NCBI RefSeq assembly: GCF_017745675.1
Contig: NZ_JAFLJM010000003.1
Location: forward strand, 186,001 to 250,000
Source: Alkalihalobacillus sp. BA299
GTDB taxonomy: Bacteria > Bacillota > Bacilli > Bacillales > Bacillaceae_F
DNA: 64,000 bases
Direction: 5' to 3'
The notes beneath the pieces were generated by a model. The model searched no databases. It saw nothing but the letters and a program-made list of their open reading frames with translations, and was not told the origin of the DNA. Each line of letters begins with the position of its first letter. Position 1 is the first letter of the stretch. Below are positions 1-8,408 of the stretch, one piece after another. The translations under genes and the position numbers were made by a program.

Positions 1-630
1 TGTATCTAAATCACGCATCTCACCAACAAGTATTACGTCTGGGTCTTGGCGAAGAGCGGCACGTAAACCGATAGAAAACGACTGACTGTCTTGTCCGATT
101 TCTCTCTGATTAACAATACTTTTCTTGTGATGGTGTAGGTATTCGATTGGGTCTTCTAATGTTAAAATGTGCTTACTCATATTGTCATTAATATGATCAA
201 TGATTGCAGCAAGTGTTGTTGATTTACCACTTCCTGTTGGACCAGTTACTAGTAGTAGGCCTTGGGTCTGTCTCGCAAAATATTTAACGACATCTGGTAG
301 ATTTAATTCCCCGATTGTTGGAATTTTACTATTAATCACACGGCAGACAATACCAATTGCTCCCATTTGCTTAAAAAGATTAACTCGAAAACGACACGCA
401 TCTTCAAGTGCGTAGGAAAAATCCAATTCTCCATATTGTTCAAAGGACTCAAATTGATGAGGTTCCGTAATTTGCCTGGCTAGATCTCGCGTCATTTCTT
501 TTGTTAGTAATTGTGAGCCCACTTTTTTTAGCTTACCGTTAATTCGAACAATTGGAGTTGTGTTAACCGTAATGTGTAAGTCTGAAGCCCCGTTCTGAAA
601 GGCAAAATATAAAAGTTTGTTCATATCCAC
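1..630 (-). CDS. pilT: Type IV pilus retraction ATPase PilT, N-terminal part (runs off left edge)
   Basis: Hexameric cytoplasmic ATPase that depolymerises type IV pili and powers twitching. The visible 210 codons begin MDMNKLLYFAFQNGASDLHI, the SDLHI motif typical of PilT, followed by the Walker A motif GPTGSGKSTT and the Asp-box region (LTLEDPIEYLHH, ALRQDPDVILVGEMRD). The 3' half lies outside the window. I chose the GTG at 630 because AGGTGA lies 6 nt upstream; the ATG two codons later is spaced less well. It follows pilB by 10 nt, so the two are cotranscribed. PilC would be expected just beyond the edge. Confidence 0.9.
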   Translation of the reverse strand, partial: MDMNKLLYFAFQNGASDLHITVNTTPIVRINGKLKKVGSQLLTKEMTRDLARQITEPHQFESFEQYGELDFSYALEDACRFRVNLFKQMGAIGIVCRVINSKIPTIGELNLPDVVKYFARQTQGLLLVTGPTGSGKSTTLAAIIDHINDNMSKHILTLEDPIEYLHHHKKSIVNQREIGQDSQSFSIGLRAALRQDPDVILVGEMRDLDT

Positions 631-640
631 AACTGATCAC

Positions 641-2314
641 CTACTCTCCAATGGTTACTCTATAAACTTCATCCAATGTTGTAAGTCCTTTAGCTGCTTT
701 TTCTAATCCATCTTCAAATATCGCTATAAATCCTTTTTGTTCCACGTATTGACGGTACTCGGCATCTGATGCTTTTTTTGTAATCATTTCACGTAGGTAA
801 TCATCGATAAGCAATGTTTCATGAATGGCAAGCCGACCTTTATACCCCGTACTACTACAATTTGCACAGCCTTTTCCTTTTACTAATTTATTTGTTTCAA
901 TTCCTCTTGAAGCAAATAAATGTCTTTCTTCAGCTGTTAACTCGTAAGCCGTCGCACATGAAGGACAAACCCTACGAACGAGCCGTTGTGCAACGACACC
1001 CGAAAGTGCTGAAGAGACGAGGAAGGATTCTATTCCCATATCGATCAAACGACTTACTGCACTAACTGCATCGTTTGTATGCAAAGTCGTTAAGACTAAA
1101 TGTCCTGTCATTGCCGATCGCAATGCAATTTCAGCTGTTTCTGAATCGCGAACTTCCCCGACCATGATGATATCGGGATCTTGTCTAAGAAAAGAGCGAA
1201 GTACAGTAGCAAACGTCATCCCGATATTGGAGTTCACTTGGACTTGGTTGATCCCCTTTAATTGATACTCAACTGGGTCTTCAACCGTAATAATGTTGAC
1301 ATCTTCTGAATTTAAGTTAGATAATGCTGAATACAACGTTGTTGACTTTCCGCTTCCAGTTGGTCCTGTGACGAGAATAATTCCGTAGGCTTGGTTAATC
1401 ATTTTCCGGAAATTCGCTTCGTTCGTTTCTGAAAAACCTAAACGATCAATTCCTAATAACACATTCCCTGTATCTAAAAGACGCATAACAATTTTTTCTC
1501 CGTAAATCGTTGGTAAACACGAGACACGCAATTCAATTTTGCGAAGCTCGATATCCATCTTAAAGCGTCCATCTTGTGGTAAGCGTTTTTCGGCAATGTT
1601 TAACTCTGATAAAATTTTCACCCTCGTAACGAGGACATTATGCATGTTTTTCGGAATCGTGCGCTCTGGGCGAAGAACTCCATCAACCCGAAAACGAATA
1701 ACCGTTTCTGTATCTAATGGATCGATGTGAATATCACTAGCACCAACTTGTACTGCTTGATAAATTAACTGATTAATCATTTTTGCAACCGGTGATTCGT
1801 CCGATTGCTGAGCTTCTAATAGTAACTCGTCATCATCATTCGTATTAATATCTCGTAACATTTGGTCTATTGATTTTTGCATCCCGTAGTAACGATTAAT
1901 CGCTAAACGAAGCTCTTCTTTTTTTGCAATGGCAGGTTCAATTTCAAACCCCGTACTTAAACGAATGTCATCAATCGCAAAATAATCGAGAGGGTCCGCC
2001 ATCGCAATCATTAACCGATCTCCGGTTCTTTTAATAGGGAGAAGTTGATAGCGTCGGGCTAATTCTTCATTAATAATCCCAATTATTTTCGGGTCTATTT
2101 TTTGTTTATATAAGTTAATATGAGGTATCCCTAACTGAAACTCCAATACCTCGATTATTTGTTGTTCATCGACAAAGTTCATTTGAACGAGCTGGTCACC
2201 TAAACGATTTTTCGTCGACTTCTGTTCATGAAGTGCTTCCCTTAATTGCTCTTCTGTAATGACCCCTGCTTCAACAAGCAAGTCTCCTAATCGTCTCCGT
2301 TTTTGTAAAGCCAT
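641..2314 (-). CDS. pilB: Type IV pilus assembly ATPase PilB (GspE/PulE family)
   Basis: Cytoplasmic hexameric motor that drives pilus extension. At 557 aa it has the full PilB architecture: an N-terminal GspE-N domain (about residues 1-150), a linker, and the ATPase core with Walker A GPTGSGKST at 317-325, Asp box and Walker B (RSFLRQDPDIIMVGEVRD), a His box (TTLHTNDA), and a C-terminal four-cysteine zinc site (CPSC and CANC). It is longer than the competence ATPase ComGA, and its neighbours are PilMNO and PilT, so a true type IVa pilus motor is favoured over a competence pseudopilus ATPase. It lies 57 nt after pilO and 10 nt before pilT. Confidence 0.93.
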   Translation of the reverse strand: MALQKRRRLGDLLVEAGVITEEQLREALHEQKSTKNRLGDQLVQMNFVDEQQIIEVLEFQLGIPHINLYKQKIDPKIIGIINEELARRYQLLPIKRTGDRLMIAMADPLDYFAIDDIRLSTGFEIEPAIAKKEELRLAINRYYGMQKSIDQMLRDINTNDDDELLLEAQQSDESPVAKMINQLIYQAVQVGASDIHIDPLDTETVIRFRVDGVLRPERTIPKNMHNVLVTRVKILSELNIAEKRLPQDGRFKMDIELRKIELRVSCLPTIYGEKIVMRLLDTGNVLLGIDRLGFSETNEANFRKMINQAYGIILVTGPTGSGKSTTLYSALSNLNSEDVNIITVEDPVEYQLKGINQVQVNSNIGMTFATVLRSFLRQDPDIIMVGEVRDSETAEIALRSAMTGHLVLTTLHTNDAVSAVSRLIDMGIESFLVSSALSGVVAQRLVRRVCPSCATAYELTAEERHLFASRGIETNKLVKGKGCANCSSTGYKGRLAIHETLLIDDYLREMITKKASDAEYRQYVEQKGFIAIFEDGLEKAAKGLTTLDEVYRVTIGE

Positions 2315-2371
2315 GATCCTAGCTCCTTTTCTATATAACTAGCTATAATCGTTGAGAAGTCAAGTAATTCG

Positions 2372-3112
2372 CTAATGTTTCTCACTTGGATTGGTTTCAA
2401 AAGGTGATTGTGTATCACTACTACCTTCTACATCATGATTAAGCTTGCTTGGTTCAAAATCATAGTCTAATTTAAATTTTTCACCTGATTTTATAAACTT
2501 AGAAAAGTCCTCACAGTAAAAAGCACGAATAGTTACAGACCCTTGTAATCTTTCTGTCTCCTGACCTAACGAATAATGATAGGTTTGGACATGTATAGCT
2601 CTCTTAAGCTTTACAATCTCCTCTACAAAAGAATGAACATCCTCTTCTTTTCCGTTTATATTAATATTCATTTCCACATAAGAAACCAGCGCATGCATAT
2701 CGGTAATTTGAGCTTCAAGCAAGTGATATAAATCATCTGTTAAAATATGCTTCCACGATTGCTCTTGACCTTCATTTGGATGGATACTGAATGAGATACT
2801 ATCCATTACCGCTCCGGTTTCTAGCTCGGTTCTTTCTAAATCTGCAATAATTTGTTCAACATTTGGGCGCATCGGCACACGATCGAGTAATGTTTTTTTC
2901 TCAATTGGAGTTAACGCTTGCTGTATTAGCTTATCGTTCTCTGTTTGATAATGAGCAATATTAGCATGAATTCGTTCTAATTCTTTTTGATGACTACGTT
3001 CTTCTGCCTGTAAAGGACGGACTAGAAATAAATAAACAGCAACTAATGCTAAAAATAAGATAAGAGGTCCATATAAAAGCAATTTTTTGTTCATATTCAA
3101 CCATTCACTCAT
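2372..3112 (-). CDS. pilO: PilO-like pilus alignment-complex protein
   Basis: Bitopic membrane protein of 246 aa: a short cytoplasmic start, one transmembrane helix (about residues 11-30, LLLYGPLILFLALVAVYLFL), a coiled coil (about 33-65) and a C-terminal ferredoxin-like region. This is the PilO layout. Sequence identity to named PilO is not obvious by eye, so the call rests on topology and its place after PilM and PilN. The start codon overlaps the pilN stop by 4 nt (ATGA), indicating translational coupling. The C-terminal 35 residues are acidic/polar and probably disordered. In a Gram-positive cell it would link the cytoplasmic PilM-PilN complex to the extracytoplasmic face. Confidence 0.75.
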   Translation of the reverse strand: MSEWLNMNKKLLLYGPLILFLALVAVYLFLVRPLQAEERSHQKELERIHANIAHYQTENDKLIQQALTPIEKKTLLDRVPMRPNVEQIIADLERTELETGAVMDSISFSIHPNEGQEQSWKHILTDDLYHLLEAQITDMHALVSYVEMNININGKEEDVHSFVEEIVKLKRAIHVQTYHYSLGQETERLQGSVTIRAFYCEDFSKFIKSGEKFKLDYDFEPSKLNHDVEGSSDTQSPFETNPSEKH

Positions 3113-3666
3113 GAGCCCTCACCTACTAACGTATTAAGCTTTAAGGCAAATTGAGCTTGATACAGGAAATCTTGTCCAGATGTCGAGATTGATCGTACTT
3201 CTGCGCTTGCAACCCAATCTATATTTAATAGCCGATTTAAATAAACCGCCGCATCTCCTTTCGAATAGAACGTAATTTGCATCGAAAGATCACCATTATT
3301 TATATACGAATAGTTCGTAACCACTGCTTTTTCTGGTAACAGCATATACACTCTTTTTTTTAAATCCATCGTATCTTTATAAATGTTATCTAAAAATACA
3401 TTCATCGTTTTGTATTGATCGACATAGTTATATTCCGTTAGTCCAGTTGTTCTCGATAGAAACTCTTGTTGAACCGTGTGAAGTACCTCTGTCTGTGTTG
3501 CGACTTGCTCTTCTAACGATTGAACGGAGCTCTTTGTATCGAAATACGTATACGTCAGAAAACTTACGGTAGCAATGACTGTGAAAACCCCTGCTACAGG
3601 AATAATAGGAATACGCCCTTCTTTTGCTTTCGCACGTTGAGGTAACAAATCAATGCTAATGTTCAC
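3109..3666 (-). CDS. pilN: PilN-like pilus alignment-complex protein
   Basis: 185 aa. It opens with MNISIDLLPQRAKAK, the short cytoplasmic segment (consensus I-N-L-L-P) by which PilN docks into PilM. A transmembrane helix follows (about residues 23-42), then a coiled coil and a small extracytoplasmic domain. The start is GTG at 3666, with GGAG about 9 nt upstream; no better ATG exists. It lies between pilM (39 nt gap) and pilO (4 nt overlap). Together with PilM and PilO it forms the inner-membrane alignment platform for the PilB/PilT motors. Confidence 0.85.
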   Translation of the reverse strand: MNISIDLLPQRAKAKEGRIPIIPVAGVFTVIATVSFLTYTYFDTKSSVQSLEEQVATQTEVLHTVQQEFLSRTTGLTEYNYVDQYKTMNVFLDNIYKDTMDLKKRVYMLLPEKAVVTNYSYINNGDLSMQITFYSKGDAAVYLNRLLNIDWVASAEVRSISTSGQDFLYQAQFALKLNTLVGEGS

Positions 3667-3705
3667 GGTTATCGCTCCAATCCTTATGCAACGGTAAAGT
3701 TAATA

Positions 3706-4827
3706 CTATTTCTTTTTCTTCTTTTTCTTTTCCTTGCCTCTCATTGCTAGTCCAATAGCAACACTACAACTATTCAGTAAATGGTGCTGCATAAACCCGC
3801 CATCAATAATCGAGCTATAGTCGATTTGTACTATTTCATTTGGAAGCCGCTCAACGAACATGGGAAAAATAAGAGACGTACTTTCTCCCGTAACAATAAT
3901 TCGATCAAATTCACTATCACGTTCTCCTAAAGAATACCGATAAAAGTTCTGTGCCTTTTGGATTTCATTTAGTAGGTCATCAAGGTATGTAGCTTCATTA
4001 AACCTTGATGTTACTTCATTTGTAGCCGCAACTTCTTGAATAGTAAAATTATCGTTATCAAAGTTGAGAACATCCTCCGCTGTATTTAAATTACCATCAT
4101 ATTCATGTCGATTAATTTCCATCGTACGAGAGAAAACAATGAGTTCATTTTTAAAAATATGAATATCTACAGATTCCTTTGAAACATCGACAATCATTTC
4201 TGTTCCTTTTAACCAATTTGGATGAGTATAGAGTAATAATCGTTGCAGAGCAATCGCCCTTAATTCTGCTGTTAACGGTTTTAATCCTGCTTCTACACAA
4301 CTTTCAAGGAGACCTTCTGAGATATGACGCGACGTTGCAAAGAACAAAAGCTCACTTCGTGGTCCTTGAAGCTCTATTTCAACACTTTCCGTTAAATCTT
4401 CAAGAGAGAAATCATCTTCACTTGCAGCTACCTTTTTGACTGTTTGGATAGATCCAATTTTCACAAAATCATAAATAGGGTCTTCAAATGGAAGGTGAAT
4501 CGTTTCTCCAATTTGAAATTGTAGCAATTTCGCTAACTCAGGTTCACCTACATCAGGAAGCGAGCTAATTTTTCGGATTAATGAATGCTGCGTCGGAATT
4601 GCTAAATGAGCATGTTTTGAGATATTCTTATGCTGTTGTAGAATGGTCCGAAGCGACGTAACTAACAAATCCGGTTTATGAACTCGTCCACCTGCAATCA
4701 CCGTATCCGCCAATGTCGTTTCATAGATTTCTTGCAGAATGGGTACTTCGTTGTCCAATTTTATCGTCGCAACCGTCACTTTTCTCTCACGAAAATCGAT
4801 GCCTGAGTAATTATGGTTGAAAAACAT
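3706..4827 (-). CDS. pilM: PilM, actin-like type IV pilus assembly ATPase
   Basis: 373 aa with the actin/FtsA-like PilM fold: GIDFRERKVTVATIKLDN near the N-terminus (phosphate 1-like strand), AIPTQHSLIRKISSLPDV, LQFQIGETIHLPFEDPIYDF, and the second phosphate-loop region IIVTGESTSL late in the protein. It is cytoplasmic and recruits PilN. The start is supported by GAGGTGAATTC before the ATG. The protein ends in an unusual lysine run (about nine lysines in the last ten residues), encoded by a poly-purine tract that could be prone to slippage. It lies between the minor prepilins and pilN. Confidence 0.88.
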   Translation of the reverse strand: MFFNHNYSGIDFRERKVTVATIKLDNEVPILQEIYETTLADTVIAGGRVHKPDLLVTSLRTILQQHKNISKHAHLAIPTQHSLIRKISSLPDVGEPELAKLLQFQIGETIHLPFEDPIYDFVKIGSIQTVKKVAASEDDFSLEDLTESVEIELQGPRSELLFFATSRHISEGLLESCVEAGLKPLTAELRAIALQRLLLYTHPNWLKGTEMIVDVSKESVDIHIFKNELIVFSRTMEINRHEYDGNLNTAEDVLNFDNDNFTIQEVAATNEVTSRFNEATYLDDLLNEIQKAQNFYRYSLGERDSEFDRIIVTGESTSLIFPMFVERLPNEIVQIDYSSIIDGGFMQHHLLNSCSVAIGLAMRGKEKKKKKKK

Positions 4828-4854
4828 GAATTCACCTCAGAGTAATAGATATCA

Positions 4855-6000
4855 TTATTTTCTATTTGTTTCCATATTCGTAATCGCGGGATCTATTTTA
4901 CTTCCCCAATTATAATCATCACTTGTAATAGGTGGGGTTTCATGAGGTAGACTAGGAATGTACTCACCTGCACCACCATCATCTTTAAATCCTCCATTGT
5001 CATCTATCGATAAAGTAGCAGCATTGCCTTTAAGAGTAAATACTTCAGCTATAATTCCACCACCTAAATGATATGTGCATTGTCCACTAATTTCGACCTC
5101 TAATGCTATCAATACACCACTAATCGTAACATTACCATTACCACAACCAGTTATGTTAACCTTATTCGCATACGTTAAGTACCCTTCAGGTATGGCTATG
5201 GTAACCGCATTTCCACTCGCATTTATTTCGTCATAATACCTTACTTTATTAATATCATGAATAGGGACCCCGTTCCAGTTATCAATCGCTTGTAATGGAT
5301 CTAATCCATAATAATTAATAAAATTTTGAATCGTTGATCCCGTTGAAGAAATAATATTTTTCCAAGCTGTTTGATTTCGGTGTACATCTTCACTATTAAT
5401 ATATATAATCCTGTCACCGGGATTACCTGGAAACACAGGAGGTTGAGGCGATCCCACATGTCCTGGTGGAGGCGGCGGTATTTGGATGAATTCATCTTGG
5501 TCAGGAACTCTTACGGTCAATTCTAGTGACCTTTCAAATTGGCCATCTGGGAATAGTGCCACTAAGTTATAATAATATTGATTAAATCCCTCAATATTAT
5601 TAGGTTCATACGTAATTATTACTTGAATTTTTTGACCTGCAATTTCATAGGTTACGTCTAGTGGCTGTCCTGTTTCAATATAATAATACGGACCACTTTT
5701 TATAATTGGAATTTCATTTCCTTCTTCATCTAATACTGGGTACAAAATATTTTCACCATCATGATACATTAGTACACCATCTTCTATCGTAAATGCCGCC
5801 ATTTCATGTAACAGTAAATCTAAAGCAGCTTCTAGCTTATAAAATTCCACCTGCTCTTCTATTGCCTTCACATTATTTTTCTTGCCATAAAAAGTCGTGT
5901 TTAACAATCCTGCTCCTACGATTGAAACAAAGACGATGATAAATAATGTTAATAATAGTGCTGCACCCTTCTCATTTTTTAAGGCAAAATTAACATTCAC
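4855..6000 (-). CDS. PilX-like minor prepilin / pilus assembly protein
   Basis: About 381 aa. The N-terminus NEKGAALLLTLFIIVFVSIV is a class III-like prepilin signal of the PilX N-domain type: Gly before the hydrophobic helix, but no Glu at +5. A globular region follows, then a proline-rich linker (five consecutive Pro near the middle) and a C-terminal segment rich in Gly, Asn and beta-strand-like alternation (SGNAVTIAIPEGYLTYANKV). Minor pilins of this type may prime or cap the pilus; the long C-terminal half could be an adhesive or surface domain (inference). I chose GTG at 6000 because GAGGTGAT lies just upstream, rather than the GTG at 6009, which abuts the preceding stop. Confidence 0.72.
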   Translation of the reverse strand: MNVNFALKNEKGAALLLTLFIIVFVSIVGAGLLNTTFYGKKNNVKAIEEQVEFYKLEAALDLLLHEMAAFTIEDGVLMYHDGENILYPVLDEEGNEIPIIKSGPYYYIETGQPLDVTYEIAGQKIQVIITYEPNNIEGFNQYYYNLVALFPDGQFERSLELTVRVPDQDEFIQIPPPPPGHVGSPQPPVFPGNPGDRIIYINSEDVHRNQTAWKNIISSTGSTIQNFINYYGLDPLQAIDNWNGVPIHDINKVRYYDEINASGNAVTIAIPEGYLTYANKVNITGCGNGNVTISGVLIALEVEISGQCTYHLGGGIIAEVFTLKGNAATLSIDDNGGFKDDGGAGEYIPSLPHETPPITSDDYNWGSKIDPAITNMETNRK

Positions 6001-6010
6001 TCCTATCACC

Positions 6011-6466
6011 TCATTTTAAATAACGTGAATGTGCATCATAATAAACCGTCGTTTGTACTTGAAATGACCGATCTCGACTTTTCAATAATAATGTTACATT
6101 ATATTTTTTCGGATTTTCGATCGGTTCTGGTGTAACTGTAAAAAATTCAACATGACGAGTTAGTTCATGGTCACCATCTTTTAAATAGACCACATTCGAC
6201 AAATCATCATACCGAATAAAAAGATCATTGCCTTTACTTAATTCCCAGCTCCCTGAAGAAAAGTAAAATTCAGCCCCGTCTCTCATTTTTTCACTCATAT
6301 ATTGAGTAATAAATCTCGCTTCATGCTGTAATTCATTGTCAATAGTCGTTTCATGATGGACTTTTAAGGTGCTATTTACTAATAAAAAAACGGGTACAGA
6401 AATCACAGTCATAATGGTTATCGTTACAAGCAACTCTACTAAAGTTATCCCACGTTGGTTTCTCAT
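6011..6466 (-). CDS. Minor prepilin with N-terminal methylation site
   Basis: 151 aa. MRNQRGITLVELLVTITIM is a canonical class III prepilin signal: short basic leader, Gly at -1, hydrophobic helix and Glu at +5. The prepilin peptidase encoded two genes upstream should cleave after the Gly. The remainder is a small beta-rich domain resembling PilW/ComGF-type minor pilins, but I cannot assign a subfamily. Its ATG shares one base with the preceding stop codon (TAATG), so translation is coupled. It is one of three minor prepilins in a row, a typical set for a pilus-tip priming complex. Confidence 0.82.
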   Translation of the reverse strand: MRNQRGITLVELLVTITIMTVISVPVFLLVNSTLKVHHETTIDNELQHEARFITQYMSEKMRDGAEFYFSSGSWELSKGNDLFIRYDDLSNVVYLKDGDHELTRHVEFFTVTPEPIENPKKYNVTLLLKSRDRSFQVQTTVYYDAHSRYLK

Positions 6467-6921
6467 TACTGCTTTTTCACCACCGTTACGAACTCTACTT
6501 CCTTGGGATTAGGTTTCGTTGATTCCACAATCACTTTTATTTCGTAAAAGCTTTTTTCCAATTCTTTGTTCCGTACTAAATCACTAGTTACGTTAGTTAT
6601 ATTACTGAATACAAGCTTATATAAAATATCTGTATCTGTTAATATTGGTTCCATCCTATTATTTGGATCAATTTCTGAACAGCCTAATTCCGTCGTACAA
6701 GTTCCGTAAATCGTTACACCTTCTAGACCTTCAGGGTAAGTAATGATTCTCGCTTCTTCAATCACTTCTTGGGCATAATATATAATTTGCGTTTCCTTTC
6801 CTTGAGAAACGGTATTCGTAAAAGCATCTGTCATCAAGGTGAGAAAAGGAATAACTATAATTCCTAAAAGGACAATGGTTACGAGTAACTCTATTAATGT
6901 AACTCCTTTTTGATTTTTCAT
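6466..6921 (-). CDS. Minor prepilin (PilV/PilI-like) with N-terminal methylation site
   Basis: About 151 aa. MKNQKGVTLIELLVTIVLL is a canonical prepilin signal with Gly-1 and Glu+5. I start it at ATG 6921, where AAGGTGTGAG lies just upstream, and not at the upstream in-frame ATG 6963, which would add 14 residues ahead of the prepilin leader. The start still lies beyond the pilD stop (6933), so the genes do not overlap. A pair of cysteines (YGTCTTELGCSE) may form a disulphide on the extracytoplasmic side. The 3' end is coupled to the next prepilin by a TAATG junction. Confidence 0.82.
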   Translation of the reverse strand: MKNQKGVTLIELLVTIVLLGIIVIPFLTLMTDAFTNTVSQGKETQIIYYAQEVIEEARIITYPEGLEGVTIYGTCTTELGCSEIDPNNRMEPILTDTDILYKLVFSNITNVTSDLVRNKELEKSFYEIKVIVESTKPNPKEVEFVTVVKKQ

Positions 6922-6932
6922 AATCTCACACC

Positions 6933-7685
6933 TTACCATAATAAACTCATATACCAATTCCATATCTTCTGACCGAATAAATAGGCAGCTACTGTTCCAA
7001 TAAAGATAAACGGTCCAAAAGCAATCGGTTGTTTTCGCTTAACGATGCCGCACACCAATAGAAATCCACCGATAACCGCACCGACAAATGATGCTAACAC
7101 AAGACTCATAACGGTCATCTGTGGCCCTAATGCGACACCAATTGCTGCATAGAGCTTTACATCACCACCACCCATACCGCCTCTACTGACGATAGCAACG
7201 AGTAGTAACAATGCAAAACCAACAACACCACCAAGTAAATAGTACCAGAAAGGCTCTGTTCCAATAAATAGGCGAGTAATGATTAATAATCCAAGCATTG
7301 GAAACGTAACCACATCTAAAATGAGTTGCTTCCGAATGTCTGTTAATATAGAAATAACGAGTAAAATAGTTAGAATAAGTGCTGGAATTAACTCGTGTTG
7401 TAACCCTACAAATTTATAAACGACAAAAATGGATGTAGCTGTTAACAGCTCACCAAACAGATACAATGGAGTAATCTTGGATTGACAATAACGACATTTC
7501 CCTTTTAAAAACAAATAACTAAATACAGGGACTAAATCAAACACCGATAATTTGTGCTTACAATGAGGACAATGAGAAGGAGGGAAGGCTATAGATTGTT
7601 GATTTAATAAACGGATCGCTACGACGTTGAAGAAGCTGCCGAATAGTAGTCCGAGTAGTATGATGTAAATGTCGAATAGAAGCAA
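6933..7685 (-). CDS. pilD: Prepilin peptidase / N-methyltransferase (PilD/ComC, A24 family)
   Basis: Bifunctional membrane aspartyl protease that cleaves prepilin leaders and N-methylates the new terminus. At 250 aa it has about eight transmembrane segments. It keeps both CxxC pairs of the cytoplasmic methyltransferase loop (CPHC, CRYC) and both catalytic aspartates (TDIRKQLILD, and the GxGD motif in GMGGGDVKLYAAIG). It is the second gene of the operon and would process the pilin and the three minor prepilins encoded around it. In B. subtilis the equivalent gene, comC, lies by folC, and this one occupies a similar position; it may therefore also process competence pseudopilins made elsewhere. 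Confidence 0.93.
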   Translation of the reverse strand: MLLFDIYIILLGLLFGSFFNVVAIRLLNQQSIAFPPSHCPHCKHKLSVFDLVPVFSYLFLKGKCRYCQSKITPLYLFGELLTATSIFVVYKFVGLQHELIPALILTILLVISILTDIRKQLILDVVTFPMLGLLIITRLFIGTEPFWYYLLGGVVGFALLLLVAIVSRGGMGGGDVKLYAAIGVALGPQMTVMSLVLASFVGAVIGGFLLVCGIVKRKQPIAFGPFIFIGTVAAYLFGQKIWNWYMSLLW

Positions 7686-7716
7686 TATAATCTCCCCATT
7701 CTCATATTAATTTCAT

Positions 7717-7750
7717 AAAAAGCTGCCACTATCAAAATGTAGCGACAGCT
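7717..7750 (-). terminator. Attenuator hairpin after the pilin gene
   Basis: On the minus strand an 11-bp stem (AGCTGTCGCTA with TAGTGGCAGCT, two G-U pairs) and an 8-nt loop are followed by five T residues. It lies between the pilin stop and pilD. A partial terminator here would give much more pilin mRNA than mRNA for the assembly machinery, a common arrangement for pilus major subunits. Confidence 0.75.
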
Positions 7751-7763
7751 AATATTAATTTTA

Positions 7764-8081
7764 TTACTTGCTTATTTGACAACTTACATCTTCTCTAGTG
7801 TCTCCTGTACAAGTAATTCCATCTGGAAGCTCTACATAATCTTCGTCTACCAGATCATCTACGCCAGTTACAGTTATTCCGTCAAGTTCAGCTCTTTGCC
7901 AAGCATCCTTAACAATTGCTACAGTTTGTGCTACAGAATTTGTTTCTGCATCATTGACATTGCTAGAAATCATCGGAATTGCTATCGCTGCGATAATCCC
8001 TAAAATCACAATAACTACAAGTAACTCAATGAGTGTTAAACCGCGTTGATTTTTAAGACGTTTTTGAATAAGTGCTTTCAT
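7764..8081 (-). CDS. Major type IV pilin (prepilin)
   Basis: 105-aa prepilin and first gene of the operon. LKNQRGLTLIELLVVIVILG gives Gly-1 and Glu+5, followed by the long hydrophobic alpha-1 helix with helix-breaking proline (AAIAIPMI). The small C-terminal domain ends with two cysteines 12 residues apart (ITCTGDTREDVSCQ), which could close a D-loop-like disulphide as in Gram-negative type IVa pilins. Position directly behind the riboswitch leader and ahead of an attenuator suggests it is the most abundant product. It could alternatively be a ComGC-like pseudopilin, but the PilT/PilMNO context argues for a retractable pilus. GGGGAG lies about 7 nt upstream of the ATG. Confidence 0.88.
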   Translation of the reverse strand: MKALIQKRLKNQRGLTLIELLVVIVILGIIAAIAIPMISSNVNDAETNSVAQTVAIVKDAWQRAELDGITVTGVDDLVDEDYVELPDGITCTGDTREDVSCQISK

Positions 8082-8244
8082 GGAAAGTCTCCCCTTTTCC
8101 TCATCGTTTTTTGAAAAAATATCTTCAGAGCTACATCAGCTCTCAAAGCCTCTCAACAGTTTATTAGATTTCATCTAAACGTGGGTGTATGCTGCATTTC
8201 ACTATTTTTCAACTTTTTTTGTCAAAAAGCGACATTTTCAAAGC

Positions 8245-8293
8245 AAAAAAAAACTTTTACTCGACCACCTCCATAGATTGTCGTATGTAAAAG
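8245..8293 (-). terminator. Intrinsic terminator of the c-di-GMP-II riboswitch
   Basis: Minus-strand arms CTTTTAC (8293-8287) and GTAAAAG (8260-8254), with an inner CGAC/GTCG helix, are followed by nine T residues (8253-8245). The 5' arm CTTTTA is also the 3' strand of aptamer helix P1, so the two structures exclude each other. This is the expression platform. Confidence 0.85.
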
Positions 8294-8361
8294 TCGGTTG
8301 CACCACTAGCTCCGTACGACTTAGGTGCCCACATACAAGTCGTAATTCATTGCCCCTTTTA
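8288..8361 (-). promoter_or_regulatory. Cyclic di-GMP-II riboswitch aptamer upstream of the type IV pilus operon
   Basis: Read on the minus strand, P1 is TAAAAG (8361-8356) paired with CTTTTA (8293-8288). Inside it are the features I recall for the c-di-GMP-II class: CAATGA in the 5' core, GGGCACC (8330-8324) able to pair with GGTGC (8304-8300), the GGAGCTAG segment, and the highly conserved GTGCAACCGAC tail. The GEMM/c-di-GMP-I pattern is absent. Because P1 consumes the 5' arm of the terminator, ligand binding should prevent termination (ON switch). The target operon encodes type IV pili and a diguanylate cyclase gene lies just upstream. Confidence 0.87.
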
Positions 8362-8408
8362 TTTTCAAACTTGAACGTTACTTTATTTATTTTAATGACC
8401 TTGAATCT

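Noticed and set aside
641..2314. PilB as competence ATPase ComGA
   Set aside because: Too long, has the GspE N-domain and zinc site, and its neighbours are PilMNO and PilT, none of which occur with ComG.
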